This document shows, one piece after another, positions 1 to 13,100 of a DNA stretch of 64,000 nt (positions are counted from its first letter, which is position 1; every line of letters begins with the position of its first letter). The position numbers and the translations under genes were made by a program. The stretch comes from Notospermus geniculatus. Taxonomy: Eukaryota; Nemertea; Pilidiophora; Heteronemertea; Lineidae. The stretch is from the NCBI GenBank assembly GCA_002633025.1, contig NMRB01000312.1:58797-122796 (forward strand). The letters are read 5' to 3'. Below the pieces are notes generated by a model that saw only the letters and a list, made by a program, of their open reading frames with translations, was not told where the DNA came from and did not search any database.

Positions 1-51
1 TCATATCCCAGAACTTACAAGGGAGAGGTTGAGAAAGCCTGAGAGGCCTAC

Positions 52-1171
52 CTCACAAAGCCTGAAGGCCTTTTGCTTCTCCTCCAATGTCGTTTGTCCA
101 TTTTTGACGCCCTTCAACTCGGCCTCAGCGCTCCGCATCCACCGCGCAAACTTCTCTTTCTCATCCTGGTACTCTTTCCACTTGAGCACACAATTCTCCA
201 TATTATCCTTGGCGTCACGGATGCCGTCACCGACACCACCAAACTCCTTCTTCAAATCCTCAATCTCTTTCTTTAATTTCTCACGCTCCTCTGGCGGAAG
301 CGAGTTCAGCATCTTATCACTCAGCTCCAACAAAGGCTGCAGAAGTTTAGCTTCATCCGAGTCGAATTCTTCTCCAAAACCATCCAACTTGCCGATCCTG
401 GCTTGAATGTCATGTTTGTCACCAGTGGTGTCGCTGAGGCGGCCTAACTTCTGACGTGCCCGCTGGACGAATTCCATCGCATTGGCATATTCTTTCTTAA
501 ATTGGTCGCTGTTTGCTACATCCGCCTGGAGTTCCGTCACATTGTCCTGCAAGAAATAACGTATAGACAAATCCCAAATTGACGAAAATGAGAAAGATCT
601 GCGCACTACCACCGAAATCGGAAACACAACCTCCGTCTGAAACTGAATGATGTGACACAGAGAACCCCACGACAGTGACTTGGACGACATTGCGTCAGAC
701 TCGACCATTGCTGAATCATGGATTGCGTCACGTCAGCTGGTTTCAGATCGAGGTTGTGGTTGCGATTGTGGCGGAAGTATGCAGATCTGCGAATTCGAGA
801 ATCGTCTATTGTTTGCTCAGGTTATGAACAAAATGAGTTATAAGCATCACTACTTGTGGAGGTCTGTTTCCACCATGTTGCTTTCAAGGACACCATGTAC
901 TTCTTTCCTGCAACACAACAGGTCAAGAGCTGATAGACACGACAGCTATGGATGAAGGGCGATGGAACCAAGCAGCAAGTGCAGGCAACAAGGCCTGACA
1001 CGGAATTTTAATTGTATCCAACTCCAATACCTGGCATTCAGCACTCAGCTCATCATACTTCTTCAGCAACTCCTCAATCTTATCGCCAAGGGGTGTACCC
1101 TTCAGGTCTTTGAGCATCTCACGTAACTTCTCAATTTGAACGTCATGCCCTAACAGGTCCTGCATCAATGC
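52..1171 (-). CDS. Nesprin super-module M15 (continues past left edge)
   Basis: Exon 1031..1171 (141 bp, [16 protein letters not shown] to LSAECQ) and exon 52..546 (495 bp), which fuses blocks two and three: [16 protein letters not shown], signature [11 protein letters not shown] (Cys replaced by Leu-Ser), [28 protein letters not shown], end FRLCE. The third block is 330 bp and has lost the G-x-x-x-P-x-T motif. The donor at 50-51 (GTAGGC) shows the gene continues to the left. Confidence 0.92.
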
Positions 1172-4100
1172 CTGAAATAAGAACGAAGTGTGTCAAACTA
1201 CAGGCAATACAGCTCAGTCATGATGTAGTACAACTGAAGCACCTGCATCTGCTACATGTACCTCCTTGCAAGAAACAGTAAGATCCCTTATACCGTAAAG
1301 TGAAATATTTTCGCGTCCTAAATGTTCGCGTATGGCCGAAAAATCCCACATTCGCGGGGAGAAATATTCGCGGTGAAGGGCCTTTGTCAAGTTTTCCGCA
1401 TGGCGGGGTATCAATGGAGAATGTATTCACGGAGAAAAATTTTGGCGGGCTCCGATGCAGTTCGCGATTTTCGCGAGAATTCTTCCCCGCGAACATATTT
1501 CGCTTTACGGTAGCATGTTTTGGTGGGTTCTCTTTCTCTATTTCAGGCACTTTCTTCTTGAAATCCTGCAAGTCAGGTGGTGATTGGTACCAACACCAAC
1601 TGATATCCCTACTGTACCTTGTACTTCTCAAGTTTAGCCCTCTTGTCTCCACCATCTTCATCTAATTTCTTCATCTTGGCTTCAACATCCTTCAGCCAAG
1701 TATCCACTTGGTTCTGTGTTCTGTCCAGCTCAGCCAACTTGGACGAAGCCTTCTCTAATTCGGTCTTATCTTCGGTGATGTTGATCTTCAGCTTGTCATA
1801 TTCGACCTTGGCTTCATCGAGATCTTTGTGGATCTGGCGTACTCCTTCTCGGTTGGTGTTCGGGATGGTCTTCTCACCATACGTGTTGGCATTGCGGAGT
1901 TTGCAATGGCCTTGGTCGAGTGAGGCTTGTAGGTCCTGAAAGATTACACCAAATTGAAAGAAGATGTTCAGAATGTGTCATACTCTGTGAGCTGGCAGAA
2001 TCACAGCTCGAAGTTAATTGCAGAAAGATAGTAGTAGCAGGGATTTTCAAGTGGGACTGCAGCAATAGACGATTCTCAAATTCGCAGATCTGCGCACTTC
2101 CGCCGAAATCTCAACCAGAACCTCAATCTGAAACCAGGGAAGTGACATAATCCATGATTCAGCAATGACCGACTCTGACGTAACGTCTTCGACGTCACTC
2201 TCATGGGCTTTCTGCGTCACGTCATTCAGCTTCAGACCGAGGTTGTGGTTGAGATTTCGGCGGATGTGCACAGATCTTTGTCATTTATGTCAATTTGAAA
2301 ATGGTCTATATTCAGTTTCAACATACCATGATGTTGGAAAGCCCAGCGTCGACATCGTCCCTCTCCTTGGACGCTGGATCAATCTTCCTGAGTTTCTCTT
2401 GAGTATCCAACAACCAGTCATTGAAGTCATCCATGGCCTCCTGGTAGTTGGCATGGTCACCATAGTTGGATTCAAGTTTCTTGCATTGCTCCTGAAAACA
2501 GTGAATAAACATTTGAAACAGGCCCCAAAGAGTCATTCTTAGCCAGCAAGATAACCCACTCTAAATCACACCATGGTTTGAACCAACAGTTCCCTAAAGG
2601 CAAGTCAACTACCCATGCCACTACACCACTGCTGCTCCTCAAACACTCAAGCAAGAGTGAGAACTTACCATTGATTGAGAGACTAGTCCTTGGTATTTTG
2701 TCGTAAGTTGGGTAATGTTGTGCGAGATTCTTGCATCGGCGTTCGTCTCCAGAAGAGCTTGGGCACGTTGGTTGACCTCATCCAGCTCATTCTGGTGATC
2801 CAGGATTTCTTGATGGTTGTCCTGAAAGTGCAAATAATTTCTTACAGAAGTGAAAGGTAGAGACAAAAGGCTCAATTGGCGATTCATCATTGATGGGTTC
2901 TTTACCACCACAATGCCTTATTAGTGACACTTACGCTTGCCCATAATTTTCTACGTCAGAGTTCCCCATGCAGAGTCAACCTGCCGAAGAAAAATCTCTC
3001 ATGTGCCAGAGCACGGTACGGTACAGGGATGCAGCAACAAGGGATTATGAAATCAGATCTGATTACTCTACTTTGTCATTCCTTACCTGGTACTTTTCAA
3101 GCACTGCCTTCTTGTCGGTGAGCATGGGTTGAAGTGGTACATTGCCCTTGAGGAATGACGCCATCTTGTTCATCCAGTCGGAGAACTCATCCTTGCCGGT
3201 TTCAAAGTTGTCCCACTTGTCAAGGCAGTCGTCAAGATCCTTCTCGGCTCCATCAAGCTCACCCCTGGAGAAGAAACATGATTTTTTATAGTAGGCCTAT
3301 TTTCAACTTTATGCAGTAGGCCTATGGTCCATGGATTGGACCTACACCAAGTTTAAAACAGCAGATCAACTGAAACTTCGAGACAGACAAGTCATATCAA
3401 CAGAACTTAGAGGTCACACCTAACACCACATAAGGTCCAGTCCAAAGATTGGCTTCACCTGTATGTACAAGATGTGCACATTCGTAAATTTACCCACTAC
3501 CATAACTCCCACATTTGGACGATACATGTATGGTTAAATATTCAAAGTAATTTGAATGCCTCTCCTAAACGCATACCAGTACTTACTTGAACTCGTTGAA
3601 CTCCTTTTGCATGGCATCAATATCAGCCCGGATTCTTGTCTGTCCAGGAAGTGATGTATCAGGAAGAAGCTTCTCACCCATGGCCACAGCCTTCTCCAGC
3701 TTGTCCTCTCCATCGAGGAGGGCTTCTTCGAGGGACTGCAGAAGAGGATGGAACACTGGTTACCTATCAGCCTTTAGCAGAGTTTTCAATACCGTCACTT
3801 ATGTACAGACTCCAGTCATGGCCCTTCCCACTTGTGTCACCTTGGACCATCTTTCCCGAGGCATTCCAGATACACAGTACCTGGTGGGTAGAACCCCCTC
3901 CCCCCTCAACATAGTTCGCACACCATCATCAACAGATTTCAGGCTCTCTTTGAGATGCCGTAAAGGGGCATCATGGGAGTATCGGCTCTCTGTCGCAACA
4001 GATGCCAGACATGATTTTCAAAATCTGATTTTCTCCCATTATTTGGCGGCCGTGTACATACCTTGGTCCTTTCTATCTTATTCTTCACAGCATCCTTATC

Positions 4101-7100
4101 ACCATAGACGTCAGAGCAGGCGGCCAGCTTCTCCCTGGCACCACGGAGCCAAGAGTTGTAGTTGGTACAGGCCTCCTGGTATGCCTGGTGATCCTCAACC
4201 ATCTGCTCATTCTTCTTGACTGCATCCTATGAACAAGTACAGAGAAGGTTAAGCTTCAAAGAACACAATGTCTTACAGTTAAGTCATCTGTGAGCCGCTC
4301 TGGCAAAACCAGACGCTTGTCGCTCTTACCTTGGCAGGTTGAGACCAAATGTTTGTCAGTTTCAATATTGGCTGCCTATTGTGAAATCTGAAATTCTCTC
4401 CTGGTGTCATCTTAGTTCGTTAAGGCTCAACTTCTGAGCGACAGTTAGTGTCTGGTTTTGCCAGAGTGGCTCACATTTAGGTTCCAACCTAGAAGACGAG
4501 GCCTAGTCTGTTGTCATTACAGAAGACCTCAAAACAGCACAACATGCTACATGTAGGCGAAGTTGAAGGGGGTCAACAAAATATGCCCTACATGTAGTCT
4601 CAAAACAATGTTTCTCCCTCTCTGAGTACTAAATATCAGGGTTGTTTTTTGCTATAATTATTCAGCAAGGGTCAATCAGAGGGTCTAAATGTTGATGAAT
4701 CAACTGTACTTATGTGGAAAATAGAACATGTAGGCCTATATTTCAGAATCAGTAATGCATAATGCTAAGTTACCATGGCAACACAACAACAGTCACCTAC
4801 CTCGAGTTCATGAAATGGAAAACTGAGAATTATTAGAGAACTACCGTAGGGGATAACTAAACACCTAGAAGGGGAAACAGTTGGGAGAAGAACAACAACG
4901 TAACACACACCAACAATCACCAAGATTTTTATTTGAAATCAAGTACATGAAATATGTATCAGTTGACTCTGAAAGAAAATTCAGATTAAGAACAGAATAT
5001 GGAACATTCAGTCATCTACAAAATCAGAACATACTTTTTATGTAAATACCCCCAAAACACCCTGGAGCACCAACATTTCCTAACAGACTAAACCGGCAGG
5101 CACAAATAACATTGCAACCAACTTAAGCTAACAACCATTTCACCAATATACATGTAGTGAAAATACTGATCAACAACCAAGTGTGACCGTTCCTTTCCAA
5201 TAATCAATACAAGCATCTACGCCACCAAAATATTTACAACGAAGCCAAAAATTATTACCTCTGCCATTTCTTTCAGTGCCTCATACTTGTCCTTGACCTC
5301 TGCCATCTGACTGGCAAGTTGACTGCCCGGACTCTTTTGCTCCAGTTCCTGGGCCTTGGCCAGCACCGACTCGATCATGTGTTGGTGGGAAATGATATCC
5401 TGGTCCTGACTCTGCAAACGGATTTAGATAGTTTGATAACATTTGGAGCTGTTGGGGTCAGTGTTGATGGAACACCTAAGATACATCTTGAGTTTCATTC
5501 AAATTCATGACTATTGTCTGCCCATGAAGTCAGAGTCTGCCCCAATGAGGTCAGCATCTGCCCCCATGAAGTCAGCGTCTGCCCCATCTGCGAGGTCAGT
5601 GTTTGCCCATGAAGTCGACGTCCTTATTTGCTTATGTTTTTCTGCAGTCGACGTATGTCCCCATGAAGTCAGCATCCACCGCCATGAAGTGACCGTCTGC
5701 CCCATGAAGTCAGCATCTGCCCCAAATGAAGTCCGCGTCTGTCCATGAAGTTTTCCTTGGCAGAGATATCCACATGGGGAAGTACAGAGGATGTCGTCTG
5801 CTTATGCTTCGAAGATATCAATATCTCTTACCTTGGCCTTCTGCAGCTGAACCTTCTTCTCACTGAGGTCAACTTTTGGCTCAGTCTCCTTTACTTTCTT
5901 TTCCATATCTTTCAACCATTTCAAAACCTGGTCGTTATTATCATCAAAGTCCGTCCACTGGAGCAGGCATGTCTCCAGGGTGATCTTCGTATCACTGATA
6001 TTGGCTAGGAATTCATCCCAGTCACGCTGCAGGGCATGAAGTTCCTGTCGGATGAAGTCACGCCCCTCGAGGTTGGTGTTTGCCATTGTTTTCTCGCCCA
6101 GGGTGTTGGTTGTGTGAATCATGCCCTGGCCTTCCTCCCTCAGGACAACAAATTCCTGGAAGTCAAACAGGTTTTGGATAAGTATCGATCAATTTTCTGA
6201 CCCATGTGGTTTCATCGTGGGAGCGATCAAGGCCAAACCCTCCTGCAAATCATCTCAGAAGTGTAAAGCCTTTGAGTACTATGACATCTGCAAGTTTTCA
6301 GAACCAGAATATTGAATAGCTCTACAGAAAGTTCTCAAGCAAACTGATGACTGGCAGTTCTTGGACGACAAAGTTGGCAGTGCTCAACTTCCAATCCAGA
6401 GTGCTTTGTCAGAAACTGGTAGTAGGTCCTACCTGTAGTTTCTCCAGCTGTGACTGTATGCTGTATCTGTCTCCTGAAGTGTCGGCACAAACTGACAGCG
6501 TCTCTTCTGTTTCGTTCAGCCAGGCCAGGCACTCCGCGTACGAATCTTTGTACTGATGGTGGTCCTCCATGTTGGTCTCAAACTTCTTCAACATGTCCTG
6601 AAAACGAAGAAAGGACAAAGTCAGACAGGAGTTAAAACCACTGTTTATCATTAACTCACTGACACCTCTCAGAACAAGTTACTGGCCAGTTTACTTGGGG
6701 TTGAGAAAACTGACTGAGCTGGTACTAATTCTGAGAAGTGCTGAGTGCCAGGTTTGCAAGCTTTCCATTTTTAATACTTTCTGATCTAATTGAGTGCATA
6801 GAAATCATCCCCGGAACTTAAAGAATGTAGTTCCTCATCAGTGAACTTTGTACACACATGTACACACAGGATGTAGGCCAAGCCATATTTGTAAATGTGC
6901 TCACTGCACTCTTTTCTTGGCAAAATGATACACACCTTTGAGACAGACATCAAAGCAGCATATCGAGCATTCAGCTGAGCAAGTTGTGTTGACACCTTAG
7001 GATCACCACTGTTCTGCAGAAGGTTCTGTGCCCTCTCACTTAGAATATCAAACATGGCCTGCTGGGCGACGATCTCTTCATGTTTTACCTGCAAATGAAG

Positions 7101-10100
7101 AGAAATGTCAAGGTGTTGAAGCGGAGGGACCTAGATTTCATTCCTGAACTGCAATTCAGATTTCCATGGTCTGAATCCATATCATCCCCTATTTGACCTG
7201 ATATTTCAGGAGTTTAGTAATCCTCACCTTGTGTAATCTGAACTGGTCATTTTTCTCCTTGAGTGTGGCCTTGAGGTCTGAGTCAGCCTTGATGTTGAGT
7301 TGAGTCTCCTTCAGCCAGTCATTTAGCTCATTATATTTGTCTTCGTATTCAATCCACTGGTGGAGAAGCTTGTCTGAAACGGATAGAAAACACATTACAT
7401 TCAAAGACAGTTTCCAATCTCGCAGACATGTATTTGTATGTGTGCTACCAGCTTTAGGAGTGCATGTCAATAATTTGAATTTGTCTGCTTGCTGCCAGTT
7501 AAAGCCACATCTCTTTTCTCACCTAGATTAGACAGCACATCACCGACAGAGTTCGTGTACGTCTCGTAGTCTTGTTTGAGAGCTCTCAGTTCCTCCCTGA
7601 TCATCTCTTTCCCATTATCATTGGTATTTATCATGGTGGCGTCACCATTCTCACTGGCTTCCTGTACCTTCTGCTGACCACTCTCACTAGCTGACATCAA
7701 GCCCTGAAGTGAATGAAATACACGTTAAATACAAGTTAAAGAACAATCTTTCTACGGTATTCTACATGATCTTTCTACGGCATTCTACGGTATTCTACAT
7801 TACCTTTCTTCAGTATTCTGCATGATCTTTCTACAGTATTCTACCCATTGATTATCTGTTCGAGAAGCTCTTTCAAAGAAGCATGGCTCATGGACAAGAC
7901 ACACCTTTACGTCACCATTACCCAACAAAATGACCTCTGGTACTGTCCAATCCTCAGGACTTCAAACTCACTCATAATCCACATAAAACTACATGAAGAC
8001 TACCAATTATCATGAAATATCTGCCTACCTCTACTTTCTGCAGTTTAGCCTCAATGTTATGCCTGTCACCTCTGGTATCACTACAGGATGCAAGTTTCTC
8101 CTTCGCGGTGTTGACCCACTCGTAGGCATCAGCATAGATGTCTTTGTACTCCTGGTGCTCTGTGACACTGTGGTCACACTTCCTAACCAAGTCCTGCAAG
8201 CAAAGAGCACACAACTGAGGATCAGGGAAATTCAAGTACCCAGTATCAAGAACATGTACCGGTACTCATTCTCAATATGACATGAACCAGTGTCAGCATA
8301 CAACAGACTGTATCAGAATAGCAGAGGACTGGGGACAGACGTATGCTAGACACAAGATGTGTGGATAATCGTCAAGCAACTTACCCCAGCTTTCTCCATG
8401 AGGACTTCATAGCGAGCCACCAGTTGGTTGACCTGTGCTGCTATATTGGTATCGCTTGTGGCAGCCTGTAATCCAGTTGCCTTTTCATTCAGATTATTTA
8501 CAGATGTTTGGTGTCCATTGATGTTCAGTTGAAGAATCTAACATAGAAACAAAGAAAGATTCGTCACAGTTACAACTATACTTCTATGTTTCACTATGGA
8601 GAGTACAGGAGAAACAAGCAAGGCCAAGATCTAGGACACCGATCTTCCTTTTTCCTCCCTGGATGACAAGAACACGCTCCTCAGTAGCAGATCTGATGCT
8701 CTAGGCAACACACATCACCTTCACTTTGAGCAAAGAACATACCGGTAGATATCCAAACTCACCTTGACCCTCTCAAGCTGGGATTTCTTCTCAGGCAGTG
8801 TTGCCTGGAGTTCTGTCTCCAGCTTCACAGACTGTTCCATCTCACTAAGCCACTTGGAAAGCTGGTCAGATCCTTCATCATACATGGACAACTGCGACAA
8901 ACAATTCTCCAACTTGCCCTTGCTATCGTTCATCTGACTCATGGTGTTATCCCAGCTCTGTTGAAGTGCTTGCATGTCACGCCTCGTCTGGTCACGACCG
9001 ATCGATGACGTATTTGGCAGCACCATCTGCAGATTATCAGCCGCCGTTTGTAGCTTTCGGAAACCATCGTCTCGCATGTTTGCCAAGTCTTGTAGTTTTG
9101 CCAGTTTGTTACCAATCTCATCACGGTCGCCATCGGTGCCGAGACACTGGTCAAGTTGGCTGTTGAAATTATTTTGCCATGCTTTGCACGTGTCATAGGC
9201 TTCACAGAAGTTTTGATTGTCGATCACGTACTGGTCCCAACGACGGAGCAATTCCTGTAAAATATCATGCAAAGGTTAAATAGACCAATAGATAATAGAC
9301 CATTATTCACCAAAGTTTAGAATTTTTGCTAAGTACTTAGCTGCTGCTTGGGGATGATAGGCCCCAGCAGTTCCCAGTTCCTCTTACAAATGTACACATT
9401 TGTGAGGCGGTCTAGGAAAACCTGTCGGATGTCGCGTTAGAGGAAAGTGTTAATGGCCTTGGTGAACCCGCACATTTCAATAGCTGAAATGTACTACGTA
9501 ACAGGTGAACAGTAGCAGATCAATACACAGGCAATCTGACAGCCCTTGTTGATCACTCAGCGACTTCCAACAGGTTTTCCTAGACCACCACACATTTATC
9601 ACAACCTCAGAGGAGTCACCACAAATACATGTGAACTTGGTAAAGCAGTCTCATGTCAAATTCGAGTTGATGTTACTACCACTCTCTCATCACTGTTGCC
9701 TTCTGAAGAGAAAACAGATGCATTTGAGAAGCTAAAAGTTCAACATACCTTGATATTCTGGCAAAGGGTCTCATATCGTGTATTGAGCTGTGAGGCCTGG
9801 CTAGAGACGTAATTATCACCTCCAGTTCTCACAACAGCTTGTGCACGGTCAGTAAGAGTATCGAAGTCAACTTGATGGTCCACGATATTCGCATGAAGAG
9901 CCTTCAGTTTCTCCAACTGTGTTTGCTTCTCTGGCAACGATGGTTTCAGTTCGACATCTCGTAGCTTGTGCTCTGTCTCTTTCAGCCATGCAGAGCACGT
10001 GTCGCAGCTTTCATCATAGGCTTTCCATTGAGCGACAGCATTTTCAAGGTCAGTTTTGGTCTGAAAAGGAAGGGGAGTTCTCTTGAATTTTGTATTTTTC

Positions 10101-13100
10101 GTGGCAGCAAGTCACTTGGGCCCATGACCTTCTTCAGTTCACAGGCTGAAATGACCATGGGCCAAATTGGGAGTGGGCCAAAATGGTCATGTGCCAAAAC
10201 GACTCCTATTGACTTTCCACAGAGCAGTTACAGTGAACAAATGCATCACAGAATCACTAATATAAGCTACCAGGTTCGAAACTTCAGAGCAACATGGACT
10301 CTTACCTCTGATAGGGCACTGATGAATGTAGCCCAGTCAGCCTTGAGGGAGTCAACCTCATGGATGATGGCATCACGACCAGTGGTAGCGGTATTCGGGA
10401 TCACACGCTCAGACATTGAGGTCACATTATTGACCTTTGGGTCACCTTCAAGTTTGGTCGACATCATGTCCTATGGAAGACAAAAGAAATAGACTTAATT
10501 TTCCAGTTGATCAATTACTGCAAGGGGGTCCAACTTCATACAAAGCAACAGCCTGGCGATTTTTTTCTCAGATGCTCGAGAGGTAGGACGGCATCGACCA
10601 ACGAGGAACCATCAAACTACCACCACTTGGAGGCGCTCTGGGTAGTTGCACCTCTTTTTTCCAGTAGGCTATAGATCTTACCTGTATTCTCTCAAGCCTG
10701 CTCTGCACGGCATGCCGGTCGCCACTGACATCCGCACACATGGACAGCCTCTCTTTCATGGTGCACAACCAATCCCGACATTCGACAAAGCCGTCATAAT
10801 ACTGCTGGTGATCTCTCACAAAATCTTCATACTGTTTGACATATTCCTTTGCAGTACTACAGAGGTTGTTATACTTCTTACGGCTATCAGCTAACTGCGA
10901 GGTGATCCTCTGGTCTCCACTGCTGCTTGCCAAGGCTTGGGCCTTGTCGCTTACACCATCAATGACTCGCTGGTAGGACTGGACATCTTGGTGAAGCGTC
11001 TGAAAATAGACATCATCATTCATCTTCTGAACACAAATGTACAGACCATTCTCAAATTCGCAGACCTGTGCACCTCTGCCAAAATTTCAACCAGAACCTC
11101 AATCTGAAACCGGCTATGTGACACCATCCATGATTCAGCAATGGTCGAGTCTGACGCAACGTCTTCGAAGTCACTGTCATGAGGTTGTCTGCGTTACGTC
11201 ATTCAGTTTCAGACCGAGGNNNNNNNNNNNNNNNNNNNNNNNNNNNNNNNNNNNNNNNNNNNNNNNNNNNNNNNNNNNNNNNNNNNNNNNNNNNNNNNNN
11301 NNNNNNNNNNNNNNNNNNNNNNNNNNNNNNNNNNNNNNNNNNNNNNNNNNNNNNNNNNNNNNNNNNNNNNNNNNNNNNNNNNNNNNNNNNNNNNNNNNNN
11401 NNNNNNNNNNNNNNNNNNNNNNNNNNNNNNNNNNNNNNNNNNNNNNNNNNNNNNNNNNNNNNNNNNNNNNNNNNNNNNNNNNNNNNNNNNNNNNNNNNNN
11501 NNNNNNNNNNNNNNNNNNNNNNNNNNNTTTTTTTTTTGTTCATTTTTATATAGCGCATTTCCAGTTGAACTGCTCAATGCGCTTTACATTAATGCCCCAG
11601 CTATAGGTCTGTTCATTCCAATGTTACTTTCTCCACTCCCTGGGGAGCATTACAGTCCTGGCAGCTGATTTCAGCGCTCTTGGACTAACATTCACATAGA
11701 CCATCACTACCAGCCAGGTACCCCTTTTACACCTGGGTGGGGTGAAGCAAGTGAGGCAAAGTGACTTGCTCATGGTCACAAGCGAGCGTGTTTTTTTCTT
11801 TTTTCTTGGTCAGGACTGGGAATCGAACCCGGGACCCTCTGATCAGAAGTCCGTCTCGCTAACCACTAGACCACGCCCGCTCCACGACTTTGACGATTGG
11901 AAGAGTGCACAGACTAGCAAACTGTGAAGTTCTTCCAGCATTCAAGAGGCATTTCTGGCTTTCTTCTATTTTCTACAGCTAATACTGCCATTGCCACCGA
12001 ACATGAATATTGTACCGCTTTAAAAAAAGAAAGTTTGTCACTTACGTTGACCTGATCCTGCTTGTTGTCAAGCTCAGCTCTGCTCCCCGAGATGTCGGTA
12101 CAGTCGTGAGATTTCTCCTTGGCATTCCTGAGCCACGCTGAACAGTCAGAGTAACACTCCTTATACAGCTCGTGATCAGCTACATTCTGTTCACACTTCT
12201 TGACAATCTCCTACAAAACAGATAGGTGATATCAGATTGTTGGAGCCATAAATTTGTACATGTCAACTTTAAGTTTTCCCCTGAACCTTTCACTCTGGGA
12301 GCCATAAATTTGTACATGTCAACTTTAAGTTTTCCCCTGAACCTTTCACTCTGTCAGCCTAATCCCTAATCCCTTCTTTTGTGTTTTGTCTTTGTGTTTG
12401 TTCCCTATATATACTGGCCTCCACCCAAAGTTGTCACTCCATTCTTAGCTTTGAGACTATGTACTATGCGTACTATGAAGGTTAGGGTCTCTCGATGTAC
12501 TAAATCTAGCCTAAATTGTTACTAAATTGTTTCAGCGAATTGCTCAAATACGAAAGGAATCTGATGGAAGCGATATCGATCTTTGTCATCTTTATTTCGG
12601 GACAACGGCCCTAACACAGATATCCATCACTTCTATTAGCTACCGAGACCCCCTGATTAACCCCCACGAGACCAAAGTCATTTAAAAGGTCTACTGTAAA
12701 GCTTGAACTCCACAGCACCTGCAGTTTCTATCTACATCAACTGATATTTCCACTCTGATCACCTGGAAACGGCCAGTAGGGGAAACTCAAGTTGCCTACT
12801 AATATTCATGCTAAAGCCTTACCTTCACTGCAACCTGAAGCGACTGGTATCTGGATGAGAGCTGTGACACCTGGGAGGTGACCCGTGTCTCTGATGTGGA
12901 TTGTGTGAGTCCATGGACTTGTTCAGAGAAATCGTCAAAGTCTGGCTGTTTGGCACGGATTGCCTGCATGTAGGACTGAAAACAGAGAGTAATTCTGTTA
13001 TACCATCCGCAAGATTGGATTGGAGTTGAGCTCACCACAAGGTGGTGTGATATATTAATGATAAAATTAAGAAAGTATTGAGTTTTGATGTCTTCTGGTG

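Noticed and set aside
1218-1661. Open frames on both strands across 1218..1665
   Set aside because: They run through the CGCG-rich inverted-repeat MITE at 1291..1512, and openness on both strands reflects its palindromic structure.
5443-5748. 101-codon open frame through the 24-bp minisatellite
   Set aside because: The frame stays open only because the unit is a multiple of three. It is intronic and low complexity.
5505-5755. CRISPR-like array
   Set aside because: Repeats are contiguous and imperfect without unique spacers, and the window is from an animal genome.
11820-11882. Possible real tRNA gene (A and B boxes present)
   Set aside because: No cloverleaf with paired acceptor stem is evident, and the sequence continues into a SINE body and tail, so it is a SINE head.
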